Below are positions 11,495-25,492 of a stretch of DNA of 64,000 nucleotides, piece after piece (positions within the stretch are counted from its first letter, which is position 1; every line of letters begins with the position of its first letter). The position numbers were made by a program, and so were the translations under genes. Under the pieces are notes generated by a model. It searched no databases. It had not been told where the DNA came from and saw only the letters and a program-made list of their open reading frames with translations. The DNA is from Allolobophora icterica (Eukaryota > Annelida > Clitellata > Crassiclitellata > Lumbricidae): positions 35,097,679-35,161,678 of the forward strand of contig OY744614.1 of NCBI GenBank assembly GCA_963556255.1. The letters run 5' to 3'.

Positions 11495-13604
11495 CTGCAT
11501 CACATACATCAAAATATTAAATCACGGTCATATTTCAACTGGCTTAAAAAAGTTCAGCCAATCAAATTTAAAATAATAAAGAATTACAGTATGCATATAA
11601 ACACCACCATTTATGCACATTTCCAATGTGCTGACAAAATTGTGACTATGTCAATGATGATTGTGGTGGTGTTTCTAATGATTACAGCTGTACCCAATAT
11701 TCATATTCAATTCACTCTGGGCCTGTGTAGTGCTCCAAATAGTTTATTCGTATTCGCAAACGTACAGTTTTTTAAACCTGAATACAAATAGTAAAAGTGC
11801 TATATAAATTTCAGCATATATGAATAGTAAGTGTGCTATATAAAATTTATGCTTCTGTGTGGTTTTTCCATCACTGATCCTCTCCTTTTAACCTGTGATT
11901 ACAAACTTTTGAGTAAAGCAGTGTTCAACTACTTACATTTCTGTACAATTGAACTTTTATAGCTTATGAGGTGTTCTAAAACTTTACAATTGGCCATGGA
12001 TTATGGAATATTTAAAGGTAATGAATGAAGTTTGAGCAATACCATGTGCTATGTTTAAATTTCACTTGCACTGGCCGGTTGAAAAGTCTTACAATAACGG
12101 CTTGAAATAATTATTTAAGTACAAGCACTTGTACGAAAATGAAATCATTTACTTAAAAGTGTTTCATCTTTCATGGAGGGCCTACTTAATAAAAATGAGA
12201 AGACGGCAAACTTTGAACACTTCATGTCAGTGAACTATCATGAAAGAAATGTCACCTGCAAAGTTTTCACATGACTTGACATTTTGGGGAGGGTGGGATT
12301 CTTTTCACCCTCAAGTGAGCTTCAATAACAAGACCTCAATAACTAAAGACCTAGAAACTGAAACTGAATATCCAGATCTTCAGACCCTGCTTTATACAAG
12401 TGCTAATATATCCAAACTCAAGGACACGTGCCAAAGATCTTCTGGCAATACCACCATGAAGTGTGCCCAGTACAGCACTGTTCAGTACACTGTGATGGGC
12501 CTGATGGCTACTCTGAAAGAGTAACCCACATTTAGAAAATGCTATAAAAATCTTCTGAATGTGGCCTGCTGGTAGTCATAAATACTTCGCATACTGAATT
12601 CCATTTCTGTTTTCAGAAGCAATCTTTGCTCAGTACAAATACAAAAATCTTTGGCTCAGATTAAAGTCCATTAGAAATGAAAGACTTAACTTAAACGACA
12701 CAGTGCTGCTAGTGAATTTCAGCCGATCCTTACAGTAATGGGTTTGACTGTCACACTACATAAATGCCCATTTACTTTACATTAATTACATTTTTTACGA
12801 TCTGTTTTTAAGAGATATCTTCTAAATGTCAATCACTCAGGAGTCTGTGTTTACAGAAAACCAAAGAACACAGTGACCTAATTCTGAAGCCAGACAGTGA
12901 CGGGAGTATAAAAGACATGTATGAGTAACTCTCCTAATCAACTTTCCAGTTACACATGCATCAGCAGCTTGGCCAGTTAACCAAACACTGGAGAAGTCCT
13001 TACAATCCTGTCACAACCTCTTAATATCTCACAAGCAGCAGAGAAATTTACTCAGTAGACCAAATGACATTACAACAGTTTCATCTGTAGAGGTTCTCAA
13101 GTAAAAAAGGGTGGAAATAAACTTTTAAAGTGGAAATAAACCTGTAAAGTGGAAATAAATTAGCTTACAGTCAGTCAGCATGGTCTCTATGGTACTTGGA
13201 AACAGCATCAGACCAGAACAAAACAATTACACCAGTGGCCTATAGAGTCAGTTACCGGTACTGCTACCCGTATACATGTAAGTGCTCGTCCAGGTATCTA
13301 CTCACAATGGCATGCAACAATACATACACCATATAAAATTAATAACATTTATATATTTAATTTTAAGAACCTTTTGAAAGTAATGTCATTCATCTGCTAA
13401 AATCAAAAGGCAGAAGCAGCAGCATGAAATTTTAAGAATCTTCTGCAGGGCCTGAGTAATCCGTATACATGTCAAAGGCCACATTTAAATTGCAAAGGAA
13501 TTTTTAAAGGGCAACATGTGATTTAGTGCATCTCAAAAACTCTAGACAGTAACATCTATGCAGTCTGCTACATATATGACATACCTAATTATTGCCAGGC
13601 AATG
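11495..13604. other. Sequence 5' of the first myosin IX coding exon
   Basis: Probably 5'UTR intron or upstream DNA. AT-rich with no recognised exon or element. Confidence 0.4.
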
Positions 13605-13865
13605 TTGAGAACATTCTACATTCAAGCACTTGCTGGGCTATGGGAGATTTCAATCCTAAATTCAAGCAGAGGCTTGGCTACTGGGAGCTTTCAATTCTAA
13701 ATTCAAGCCAAGGCTTGGCTACTGGGAGCTTTCAATCCTATATTCAAGCAGAGGCTAGGCTACTGGGAGGTTTCAATCCTAAATTCAAGCAGAGGCTTGG
13801 CTACTGGGAGGCTTCAATCCTACACTCACTAAGTGGCTTTGCTACTGGGAGGTCTCAAGCTGCAC
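13605..13865. repeat. Minisatellite, 41 bp unit, about six copies
   Basis: Repeats of a 41 bp unit containing CTACTGGGAGCTTTCAATCC and AAATTCAAGCAGAGGCTTGG. Copies diverge by substitutions, and the first and last are partly degenerate. Confidence 0.88.
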
Positions 13866-13879
13866 TTGCATGAGACTGC

Positions 13880-16800
13880 TTGCAAATCCAGTAAACAATT
13901 ATAAACACCATATCTTACATTATTCAAACATGTGACATGCCGTTGTATACCCCTCTCCACCCAGCTTCACAGGTCTAGGTTCAAAGGGGAAAACTCAAAT
14001 GTCTTTTTCATTATGGTTTACCACTAATCTGTTACCTGCAGCTTTGATATCTTCTTAATTTTGAAGCCACTTCAGTAGCTGTTGCTGCTGCTACTACCAC
14101 TACCACTACCACTACCACTACCACTACTACTACTACTACTACTACTATCATCATTAAATATTGCATTATAAATACAAGTTAGTACAACTAACCACACCGC
14201 AAATGCATTACACCTCGGAAGCAAGCTAAACACAGAACTCTTGTGTTTACCACACAGCATTCTTTCCAGGTCACAGTGCCCCAAATGCCAAGATGAAGGC
14301 CGAGCAGGATCAGATTGCCAGCTTTGGCAACTGCAAGGCCATTTGTCTTATTTTGTATTTATGCAATCCATATCAGAACAGAAAAATATGTCTGAATACC
14401 ATAGGAAAACAGCCACTAGGACATACATAACAATCTAGAACAGTGCTAGAGCAAGCCCATTTGCAAGAGTCTGGATTTAAAAAAGACAGGTCCAATGGTC
14501 TCAGAGGTGGCATCTGGGCATAACAAACCCTTGAAACACCAGAACTTCTTGCAGCTCAAGCCTCACTATTCAATGTTCTATAATTAACAGTCACAAGAAT
14601 ATTTATAGTACTTATAAATCTATGATGGTGACGGTGACTAACATATACGAACACCGAAGGGAAACTACCAGTAATCTCATTCAACTCACTTTGTGATTTA
14701 TTTATTGGCAGTTTAGAATAGCATGCCTAGCTTCCTTAGAAGGCTGTTGAAAGTACTGCCTGGTAAATAGCGGTTAGCAAAGCAGGCTTCTCTGACCAAA
14801 TAGGGTGACACCAACTGGCAATACACAAGGCTCATCCAAAAGGAGCACCAAGTGGCCCTTTAAACTGCTTTTCAGGTAGGTTGTCTAAAAGAAGGCAAAA
14901 ACTGGACAAAGGACAGGAAAAGTCGAAAATGAAAGACAATAAGATGTTGCACAAATGGGAGAAAATGACTGAAAAAAGCAGAAAAATAACCAGTCATGTT
15001 ATTTTGGCAACTTGAAACTGTGAAATCAGCTACAAAGTGGAAATGACTGGAAAGGTCGTAACAAATTTTGAACACTTGAATGGAAGTAGTCTTTTGACTC
15101 TGAAAGTCTCCATGACAACAACAAAAATATTGTCTAAAATTCTCCACCATACAAGACCTCGACCATGATGAAATTTCACCCTCCTCAACTAATATATTTT
15201 CCAGTGCCAACTCAAAGCTAACTTAGCCAAACTACACCAGCACCTACTTATAAAATGCACTTCATCATAAGACAGATTCCAATACAGAACAGTTGATGAG
15301 ATGGATTCCAAATTTAGCTCAGTTTTAGCAAACAGCTTGTTCAGTGGGAGATTGTTAACTGTTATCGAATATGACCAATGCGATATAACCTTACTGCTCC
15401 CACGCACAAAAATCAGTCTCCTATTTCCATTGGCTTCCTGATATCTCTTCCTGTCAATGATGACTCAGCATACTAATCTAAACATTACAGCATTTGAAAT
15501 CCAGCATTTTCAAATCAGCAACATCGAGTTAAGTGTAACGAAACCCTGGTTGACTGATGTCCTATCTCTGCTTCAACAGCGGGCAAGTTTTCATTGACAA
15601 ATACAGATTCATGCCATAACTACCTTTGAAATAAACCGTTAGGCCGATCAAGTCGATTTTTCAGGATGGTAAATGTCTTTAACAAATGTGTCCTAACACA
15701 CACACACAGATGTCTTAACAGATGGGTACGAACTATACTGGTACTGACCTAAAGGGATTATGATAGCAACTCATGCAAAGACATCAGAATAATAATGTCT
15801 TCAACAAATGCTATATAACAAATACCTACAAGATGTCAAACACAATGAGCACTCTCACAACATGACGTTTTCATCCAACAATCATTAGGGGCCATTTTCT
15901 CTTCATGTAATCCAGATACTTCTGCCTCTTTCCCGCAACCTATCTAACAACACTCAGAATTAATTCCCAATAAATGCATAAGCTAGACACTAACCAGAAA
16001 CTACACTGGTACTGTGGCCTTTAACAGTACTTAATTTCCTGTTAAATTTTATAACAGTAGGCAAAAGTAAATGTGTTTTGGCATTGTTCTTCGGTTTTGC
16101 TTGTTGCATTTCTGTAGTTGCACAAAAGTTTCATTTGAGTCCCATATACAACTGTGCAGTGTTGGTCCAGTTTCAGGCATCAGCCATAAGAGACTTAGGA
16201 GTTTAGCAAGTCACAAAAATATTGTAGCATTAACACATAGCACAACTTGAATCATCACCACACATACTGACTCACATTAAATATTCATGGTAATATTAAC
16301 TTTAATTGGCCTAAATGTAAACTCTGCTGGGTCAAGTTTCAGCGATGACTACATTATTCTAGTGACTAATGTTTCTTATGATGTGAGCTTAGCAACATGG
16401 AGCCAAAGATAGCTATCTTCCTGACATTCTTTAAAGGTAACATTAGACTTACCACATGCCTAGGACAACTGGAGTTCACCACAGTGTGGTTTCCAGTTCA
16501 AAAATTTAACGATAGGCACAAAAACAGTGTTTTTATGCTACAGGACAAACACCTGTTGTGGGTTGCAATGGAACCCAATCCCCTTAAACAGTGGTAAAGG
16601 TCTTCCATGCATCCCAGTGTTAGCAAAAGGTAACTTTGTTATTGACATACTCAAATCATTGCTTTGCTTTGAATTTCTTAATTCACCTCCAGACATCATA
16701 AACTCTGAAGAGCAGGGCCACCAGATAACAAGAGAACCTAATGTGGCCAGAAAACAAGTCTGACTGACGATCATGTCGAAGCATAGCAAAACAACCATTT

Positions 16801-17520
16801 GTCTGGCTGCAGGTTATAAATTATGTAAGTGTTTTTTTAAGCTTCCAGACACCATGCATCCACTTTCCTCGTGGATTGGATCCAACAGTTTATCAACACG
16901 TTCATGTATAACAGTACAGTTTCAACTTTCCATCATTTAGCTGTAATAATGCTATCATTTCTTCATGCTTGTTTGAACTGATTCTATATGACCTAATTAG
17001 TATCTGCCGTTATTAGACATGACCTTTAAGTGTGTAGGCGACTTGTGAGAGTTGTAAGCAATGGACCACACAATCTACCAGCAAGCAGATAAGCACAGAC
17101 CAGGGGCCACTCACTTACCTGCAAACAGCTTTGAACAAGACACAAAGCAAACAGGCTTTATGGCACTTAATTCAGTCACCATTCTCAAACGGCAACAGTT
17201 ACTACATGTACAGTCAGTGAAGGTCTCATTAACTCCTGTTTGCAATTCACCAAGGCCTGTCTCCAAAATCCATATCAAACCTCTACAGATACCACGAAAT
17301 TCAGCTCCCTGTCCAACTGTCCATCATATTAGCTCCACATCAAGATGAGATAGATCATCACCCACTTAGATCACAGAGCATATTTATAATTATTGACATT
17401 TCTCTATGCACTTATTTACTCCAATTTGTTGGCTGGGATAAGTGCTTTTCCTTCTTCTCAGTCAACCACATTCAAAACAAACAATATTCAGCCATCCAAG
17501 CAGCAGCCCACACCCATAGG
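13880..17520. other. Gene-poor sequence
   Basis: Holds an (ACT/ACC)n array at about 14089-14152. No exon or transposon end was recognised. Short open frames here lack family resemblance. Confidence 0.5.
14089..14152. repeat. (ACT/ACC)n microsatellite
   Basis: About twenty imperfect trinucleotide units alternating between CCACTA and CTA blocks. Confidence 0.9.
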
Positions 17521-17526
17521 GATATA

Positions 17527-18147
17527 TGTGATTCGATCTGACAGAATCAGGCTTATGTCGGAAGACTGCATTATCGAGATAATGGTCGATTTTAGTGAAA
17601 GGGGTGTCAGAGGTCGATTTTTATTTTTTTTTCATTTTCGTGTAGTACATGGTATAATCTACTTATTCGCCAAGTATTATAACTAAAATCAGTGTAGAAA
17701 TATTTTTTTATTAATTTTATTTGTGAATACTGGTTGTTTACAAAGCGTCAAAATCTGACTTTTTAGTGCATTTTCAAATCATTGCCGTCTCTCAAAAAAG
17801 TTCCACCCCAATTGAACTTGGCATCGTCGGAAAGCTGGCACTATGTGCTATTCAACGGCGGTCACATAAATGTCTGCTATTTAAACTGATATCAAATATA
17901 TATCATTGCAGTAAAGGTATCTGCCTGTTGCTATGGACAATTTATGTCACATCTTTGCATCGCGTTTCCCGAAAACTTTAATATCGCAGTTTCTGAGTTT
18001 AAAATAGTCATAACTCTGTCAAATATTAAGATATTTGACCAAATAAGAGCTCATTTTAAAGGGGAAACTCTTCTGATTAATATGGTATGAAAAAGTCATA
18101 TTTCATTTTTGCGTGATGTAAGCCTGGTTTTGTCAGATCGCATCACA
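17527..18147. mobile_element. Tc1/mariner-type MITE
   Basis: Terminal inverted repeats of about 31 bp with few mismatches: TGTGATTCGATCTGACAGAA at the left and TGTGATGCGATCTGACAAAA as the inverse of the right end, both continuing into CAGGCTTA. Flanked on both sides by TA (17525-17526 and 18148-18149). The interior of about 560 bp has no transposase. Confidence 0.75.
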
Positions 18148-18158
18148 TATGGTCAAGC

Positions 18159-18159
<1 letters not shown>

Positions 18160-18190
<31 letters not shown>

Positions 18191-18192
18191 CC
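18160..18192. repeat. (AT)n microsatellite
   Basis: Alternating AT directly after the MITE, broken once. Confidence 0.85.
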
Positions 18193-18477
18193 ATACAGGT
18201 TAGATATATATTTATATCACTGTAGAATCCATTAAGGTTAATCCATTTAATTTTAAGGACCCCAACCATTTCCCCTTTTACCTGCTAACCCTCAGCTGTG
18301 CTAAAGAAAGTGTCCTTAAATCATGAAATTTGTTGTCCACACACACCCACACGCCCACCTCATAATCTATGGCAATATTACTGTGCACACATACATAAAC
18401 ACTAGCTTATAACACACACTGAGTCCCTCTGAAGCGTTGAGTGGGCTTTTATAAATGCTCGATTACAGTTACAATTA

Positions 18478-18485
18478 CACACACA

Positions 18486-18529
<44 letters not shown>

Positions 18530-18537
18530 CACACACT
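18478..18537. repeat. (CACG)n and (CA)n compound microsatellite
   Basis: Tetranucleotide GCAC units followed by CA repeats. Confidence 0.9.
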
Positions 18538-18539
18538 AT

Positions 18540-19626
18540 ATCTATTATCTATATATTTAACTCAATGAAATGACAGTGATATACATATACGGCCCCCATA
18601 ACTGGTGACAAGAGGTGTATACTGTATATGGATTGGAAAAGTTACTGTGCAGCAAGCAGTTTCAGGTTAATGGAGCAAGCTGAGGAATTCTTAGAGCAAA
18701 CAAAGGCGGAGTGTTCATAGCATCTGGTCTCAGCACATGACTCACCCTGGCAGTCACACTTCATAGTGCAAAAAACCCGGAACATAAACGGCCTGGAGGC
18801 TGTACCAAGGAGAGGGCGCAGGGTCTGAAGCCCATAACAGGACCTCATGGGGTCACAGACCACAATGATCAAAAGAACACTTCCTCTGGGCTTTTTCAAA
18901 TAAACAGGGATCTAACTCTCTGAGTTCTTATCACATATCGGTACTCAGGCTCTATAACACATACACAGATGCAGTTTCATTCACACTGTCACAAAATATT
19001 ATTTTTCTATTATCATTATTTACTATTATTTATTCTTATTAGTAGGTAGTATTATTTATCATTATTATCCATTATTATTATTAATATCTGAAAATTTATT
19101 ACATGACCCTCTATCTGATGGAAGTGTGGTGCTGACACTGATGTGTAGCACTAATTTCCCAAAACAAATTGTCATCTAACTAGGACAACCTAAGGTTGAG
19201 CATTTAACCACTAAACTATCCCACCCCCCAACCCCCATTTGTATACCAAATCCAAGTTAAATTGGTAAACAATGTCGTGATTCAAAATGCAAAAAGGAAG
19301 CTGAAGCACATGACAAGCCATGAATAATGCAACTCTGAAATCCAGCGACCGTATCATATGTCAGTCACTCAACTAATGTAGTAATCATCTTAGTAAGTTG
19401 CACAGTTGAATCCAATTGGCTAATATCGATCACAAACACTAATCTTATTATAATACTTCTAACTAATCACGTTATGTTATTACAACTGGAATTTATTCGT
19501 GCACCTATCTCAAAACAAAGACAATGCATGCGATAAGTGGATTATTATGCATTGGCCTTGCAGACAGATGGCTACATGAAAATTTAAAGTCAATCATATG
19601 GTGATCAAAAATCCAAATTTTCAAAA

Positions 19627-19687
<61 letters not shown>

Positions 19688-22600
19688 GTAAGAAGGTAGA
19701 CACCACTAGGCCTGTATGTATCTAAGCATGTGTATGTACATACTTAAGGAAGTAGGAATGTACATAAATATGCATTTAAGTACTGGTATACGGCAATGTA
19801 TGTATGTATGTATGAATGGATATGTACGCATGTGTTCAACCAAAGAAGCATAATGATCATTTACGCAGACAGCAGTATTAATCACAGGCTCACTGCTAAA
19901 TAATGTAAAGTTAACTTATCTGTATCTCAGAAGCCATACAGAAGGAGGTACATGTATAAGGATGCTGTTTACAGTCACGAATCAGTAAAGTATATGGAAT
20001 AACAAGTATCTTTAGACTCTGGGAGTCAACAGAAGTTAGTGTTGTATCCTACTAGTGGATAAAAGATACAGTGGCTTTGTTCCTAGGGTGACTGCTAACT
20101 TCAAATTAGGTAGCAGTGATTACAATGACTCAGAGGTTGCCCTTGGAAATTGTTTTAGTATCCAAGGGCAGAGTGAAAGGTAGTCAGGAACACCTCGGAA
20201 AGAACTTCCCTAGACAAAGGGCATTGTAAAAAAACTGCTGACATCACTACTCAAAATAGCCTTTAAGGTACCTCTATGAAGTGTTGTTAATTACACAATT
20301 AATGACTGAAAGAATGGAATGTTCTGAAAGACAATAGCACGACTGATACGACTTCCTGGCCCACCACTTGCCTTATGACAGAATGTCTCACTCATTCAAG
20401 TTTAAACAGAACACTTGTGTTTGAACACAGAATGTTCCAGAAAGTAAGCCAACATCACATGGTATTGTTCATGTCAAACAGATCAAAAGGAATGACACAC
20501 TGTTAAACCCACCAACTTGTGACAACTTTGAAATTTGTGCTGGGTCCATATTTCAAGAATCCAGCCAGACTGAGCCTGCTTCGAGCCTACCCACTTTCCA
20601 ACCAATTTACGAAGCCATAATTTCCCAAAACCATATCTATAGGTCAGAGCCTTGAGATTAACAATAAACAGAATCAACTCAACACGTGCCTATAGCTGGC
20701 AAGTAGGAGGTTCCATTTGATACAGCTCCCTGACAGAGAAAGTAAACACCACGATTTTCACACTTTTCACACAGACAACTGGAAAAGAAATGAGACTGGC
20801 TATTGCATATGAGGTTATAAACCAAAGGAACAATTCAAACGTTTCACAGAGCCACAACAGAAAAACGCCTGCCCGGCTTAAACGTAATGTAATGTCATGT
20901 AAAAAAACTATGCAACACCACATCGCCATTCTCAGTTGACATCAAAGTTGTACAGGCCTTTGATGTCAACTGAGATAGCAAACTTACAAATGGATGTGTT
21001 TCAGTAGTCTGCCAAGGCTTTACAATTACAAAATCGTGATGTAAGACTACATAAAATGTGATGTATCCCAGAAGACAGCAGAAAAACAGCCAACTACATT
21101 AACAATGAGGTTCACAGGTTTAAAGATATTCCTTACTGTTAATGTGAATAGTAAATTTCTATCACATGGTCTTTGTTAAAACCAACACAAGGCTAAATCC
21201 TTCTGTAATACATGATGAACCACAGCAAAGAATGAGAAGGTCATTTAATTAGAATGGACAATCAGGTGAAATACAAGATTGGGTACATGGGTAGACCTGA
21301 AAAATGACATTTAATCAGAATGTTTAGCCTTACTAGCTAGAAGATAGAGCCACTTCAAACAGCCTACTACAATCAACATGTCTCAGTGTGACTCCAAGTA
21401 CATACACAACCTTTTCAGATGTGATTCAGCTTTCAGTCATCACAAAAATTGCCAAGCCTCTATCTCATGTTGAAAGCCATTTGAATTTAGACCAATTGTG
21501 CAAACACTCATTTCCTTGAATCTTTCACCGTGACTGCTTACCATTTTCAAATGAGATAAGAGGGAAGGTAATAGAATGGGACCTTCTTATAAAAATAATC
21601 GTTTCAACATTAATTCTTAAAAAATTGGTCTGGCCATTTACCTCAAATTAAGCTAAATTAATTATGCTTCATAAATGGCAGAAAGAGGCTTAGAATATGA
21701 ACCCATTTAGTATAGTTTTCAAAGCTTGCTGATTATTAGGAAAGCAAACATCAACTCGTATTAGTGAAGGCAATCAATCTCACTTGCAAAAGCAAACACT
21801 GAAAAACTACCGGCTGAAGTTTTGCTTCAGCCTACCCCACAAAGTGAAAGTATTGATGATACTTTGTTACTTACATTTTACTTAGACCCCCGATAAGACT
21901 GGCCAGGTTAGCTACATTGGTTAAAGCGTATGTCAAGGTGCCTCTGTGCACTAGGATTTAGGCTTGGACACCAAAGGTTGCTTACTACGGTGATTTGAAC
22001 CTAGTACGGTCCATACACGGAGACCGCAAAAGGCATAAAAAGGCAGCAGTGGTGAATGATTTCACTCAATCAGTTCATTGAAAAATAAGCAGGGTTGAGA
22101 ACACAATGGTCAGAATGTAAATGTGTACATTTACAGTAACTCTAATACTGATGTCTGATATTCACGTTTTCCTTATTAATTACTACTATTGCAGAACCTT
22201 TCAAAAAAATATCCAGTAAATTGGCCAATATTTCACCTAATAATAATAATACCCTGGAACTTACAGCACAAATGTCACGATATTCAAGGCACACGTTAGT
22301 GGCTGCTGCTAAGTAAAACTGGCGCATTTGCCAAATTTCAGGGCGAGTACAGGGCGAAATGGTCCATAAGTACCTTTAAAGTTTCCTAAATTTTCAAAGA
22401 TTAATAGAGTTAGCAGATTCTGCATGAACCTGAACTAAAATTTACCCCTTCAGCACTAAAGTTATACAGTTTTTTTTATAGTTTTGCTGAACAGAAAGGA
22501 TGGGAAAAGAACTGCGACAACTCATGATTAGGTTTTTAGAAGCACACAAATTCTAAACAAATTAATACAAACATGAGAAGGTTGTAGATCTCTATAAAAA

Positions 22601-23230
22601 TAAATCACGAAAGAAGTGGAATACTGTTACAACAGATGACTTCACTGAAAAGTCATGCTATTCCCACAAAAAGATTACATAAACAGATCTCAAAACAAAA
22701 GCAAAATGGCATCAGAATAAATGTTTTGCTCCTATGACTAGAAATGTAGCGCAACGCGCTTCTGTGCAAGACTTGTCTTGTTGAAGCACGCTATAAATTT
22801 TTAGTTGCATTGTATACTTCTAACAGCATGAAATCATAAATCACTGATTGCATATTTTTATCCGTCACAATAAATTATTTGTCAAATCTAGATTGTTCTT
22901 TCACAGCCTTCACTGATTCGCAATTTCAGTCAATAAAGCATCAATTTCAAACTTTTACGACACCGTGTCCGGGTAGAGGGTGTACCCGCAAGTCTTCGCA
23001 CGGCGCTACAAAATTCATTCACTTACTGATGACTGTTCTTGTAACATCAGCCACCGGTAATCCAAAGAACTCATACTCCGTATCTCCTTTATGTTTAATT
23101 GTTGATAGATCCTCCATTCACGTGAAAAAAACAATATTCTAAAGCCATCCTGTTATTGGTCTTAACTGGCAAACTTGGCCACCCCAACTAGAATGACCGA
23201 ACTGAAGCGTAAAACTCACTTTCTGGTCAA
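18540..23230. other. Gene-poor sequence
   Basis: Contains the (GT)n array at 19630-19684 and a short TATG run near 19797-19815. No exon, RNA gene or transposon terminus was recognised in the remainder. Confidence 0.5.
19630..19684. repeat. (GT)n microsatellite
   Basis: Uninterrupted GT dinucleotides, about 27 units. Confidence 0.95.
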
Positions 23231-23349
23231 GATTAGCATTAAGGTGGTGTATTTGGTACACAAAAGAATTATCCATTGCTGATTTTATACGCGAAACTCA
23301 CTCCGAAAGACATAATTTTAAGAATTATTAAACTTTAATGGAAATAAAC

Positions 23350-23385
23350 TTAAACTTTCCGGACGTAAACTTCAACTTCCGGTAC
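23350..23385. promoter_or_regulatory. Possible promoter patch with ETS-like sites
   Basis: Two CTTCCGG/TTTCCGG motifs about 20 bp apart (ACCGGAAGT on the minus strand) sit at the edge of a zone with different base composition. ETS sites of this form are common in TATA-less promoters, so this could be the distant 5' end of myosin IX. Very weak on its own. Confidence 0.15.
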
Positions 23386-23441
23386 TATTGAGCGACACCT
23401 GGCGAATGAGTCAATTCCTCCTTTTAAGCGCTCGGTTGGAT

Positions 23442-23478
23442 CACAGTATAAACAATTACAATAATTATTTATACTGTG
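23442..23478. repeat. Short inverted repeat
   Basis: CACAGTATAAA at 23442-23452 is the exact inverse of TTTATACTGTG at 23468-23478, with a 15-base loop. Function unknown. Confidence 0.6.
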
Positions 23479-23878
23479 GTTGGGCTATACGAAAGGCAAA
23501 TTACGCTTGCTTATGTAAATAGGCCTAAACGCTATTCAAACCAACGAATTCTTACAAACTAAGAGATGCTTTCCATTTCTACTGGGGCAACGTCAAAAGG
23601 TGGATCAGTGTTGCAGTTCTTCAGAAAGGCTAGGCTTAGCCTACTGAATGAAGGCTGTTCGATTGGATTGAGCTCCTTACGCGAATGGGGCCCGCATGAT
23701 GATGCAGAAGCTGTTTTCTTCTAACACAAGGCCGACTTCGTAAAATCAGCGGCCAGTATCGTGAAGAAGGTTGTGCTGCAATTGGCCTTTGTCGACTTAA
23801 TTATCCACCGGAGGTTGCATAGAATGAGTAAATTGCCAGCATACCGATACGGGGCCCCTATAGGATCAATTGACATGG

Positions 23879-24018
23879 TAGCCGATTGGTTAGAGCGCTC
23901 GCCTTGTAGGCTTGTAATGCTCGGGATAGGCCTGCGAAGTTCGAACCTCCTCTGAGATTGACTGAGACAGTTACTAGGGACCTTGAGTAAGTCCTTCATT
24001 TACAATTGCTCAGCGCCA
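23879..24018 (+). repeat. tRNA-derived SINE, copy 1
   Basis: The head resembles a tRNA: A-box-like TAGCCGATTGGTTAGAGCGC and B-box-like AGTTCGAACC. It is followed by a body with GGGACCTTGAGTAAGTCC and TTGCTCAGCGCCA. A related copy lies inverted at 53368-53492, which shows this is a dispersed SINE and not a functional tRNA. Confidence 0.72.
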
Positions 24019-25140
24019 AATTGGTCATTAGAATATTATGCTACAACTAGAGCTTTAGCCTATGCCTATAGCTCGCTTTAACAAGACGAATCCATAAATA
24101 GTGGCGCTAAATAAACGCATTATAGATCAAATAAATAGGCCTATTTCGATATGGGACCATTAGGCCTAGGTCTATATAGTGCCCATAAGGTCCCACCAAA
24201 CTAATATTCATGGCCAACTGACATGCAAGAGTTTGTTTGAGGCCCTATTATGTCTATCGACGCTCGAGCGTGAATAAGCTGATGCTCTACGCAAAGCTTT
24301 AACAATGGATTTGGTAATTTTTAATTAAGTTTACGATTACGATTACGAATATGGCCTATTCAAATCCTCTGAGGACAATAGGCTAATAGGCCTATGAACT
24401 GTCTAAACAATTGACAGAAGGTTAGAAGTATTGGCCCTACGTCTTCTTCTTAGCACTACCATACTTCTATTAATTGTTCTTCCTCTTACTGTTCCTCCTC
24501 TTCTTCCTCTTCTCTCCTTTCTCTTCCTCTTCTTTCTCCTACTCCTTCTCTTCTCCTTTTCTTCTTCCTACTCTTCGATCCTCTTCATCCCGCTACTGTC
24601 CTTCCTAATCTTGTTCTTTCTTCATTTTCCTTCTGTTATCTTCATCTTTCTCTTCTTCTTTCTCTTCTTCTACTTAATTCCTCTTCCTCTTCCACGGCCG
24701 TCATGCAGTGTCGAGTCTGACTTGCAAAACTGCTAGAGTTGAAATCTGCTGCTTTCAAATTTCGTTGACATCAGTTTGCAAAAAACCGATAAAAATTGTT
24801 CAACCCCTCGCTCAGTCTTTTTTCTACAATTCCCACACTGGCCAAAGTCCATTTGCAAATCTTATGCAGGCATAATCAGTTGAGTATATATTGTTAGGTG
24901 GAATACGTACAGGTAGGTGGACGTCTAGTTAGCAATGAGGCATAGAAGGATTTCAAGCATAACGAAGCCAGTAAACTATGGACTGGTAGATGATTTATGA
25001 GATCATGATCTAATTAAGAGATTAAGACCAATCATATGATCCAGAGTCCCACTCCCAGACCCTGTTTATTTAACAATCCGTTGTAATGAGATTGGCATTT
25101 CTTAACAATGCACAATTATGCCATTAACAATTGCCTCCAG
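24019..25140. other. Intergenic, pyrimidine-rich tract
   Basis: A 260 bp stretch at about 24436-24695 is almost all C and T (CTTCCTCTTCTT-like). The open frame across it is a by-product of that composition. Nothing else recognised. Confidence 0.6.
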
Positions 25141-25141
25141 G

Positions 25142-25293
25142 CATAGGCGTAATTTGTGAGGGGTACGAGGGGTACCCGTACCCCCAATTTTTGGACTGCC
25201 AATCAATATTTTATTATTGTGCCTTTCCTTGAATCGTGTGTGTAAGAAATTGGTACCCACCACACACACTTTTAGACCAAAGTTACGCTCCTG
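25142..25293. mobile_element. hAT-like MITE, family CATAGGCGTAA, copy 1
   Basis: Ends CATAGGCGTAATTTG and, inverted from the right, CAGGAGCGTAACTTTGGTC. Interior shares blocks with the element at 30496-30690 in the opposite orientation (GGGGTAC runs, TGGTACCCAC, TATTTTATTATTGTGCCTTTCC). The flanking 8 bp match poorly (CCTCCAGG and CTTCAGGG). Confidence 0.6.
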
Positions 25294-25337
25294 CTTCAGG
25301 GCACTAGATGATAATATACTGGGAGTTCTATGTGTTT

Positions 25338-25400
25338 TGATTGATTGACTGATTGATCGATTGATCGATTGATTGATTGATTGATTGATTGAATGAATGA

Positions 25401-25431
<31 letters not shown>

Positions 25432-25455
25432 ATTGATTGATTGATTGATTGATTT

Positions 25456-25489
<34 letters not shown>
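25338..25489. repeat. (ATTG)n microsatellite
   Basis: GATT tetranucleotide repeats with a few substitutions, about 150 bp. Confidence 0.95.

Positions 25490-25492
<3 letters not shown>

Noticed and set aside
11213..11791. Plus-strand 192-codon frame opposite the first myosin exon
   Set aside because: It is the antisense shadow of the myosin IX coding exon and runs on into non-coding DNA.
23879..23955. Functional tRNA gene
   Set aside because: A-box and B-box are present but the cloverleaf does not close and the unit recurs as a SINE at 53.4 kb.
24431..24736. Hydrophobic 101-codon frame
   Set aside because: Leucine/phenylalanine richness comes from a CTT/CCT tract; starts and ends within it and has no family resemblance.
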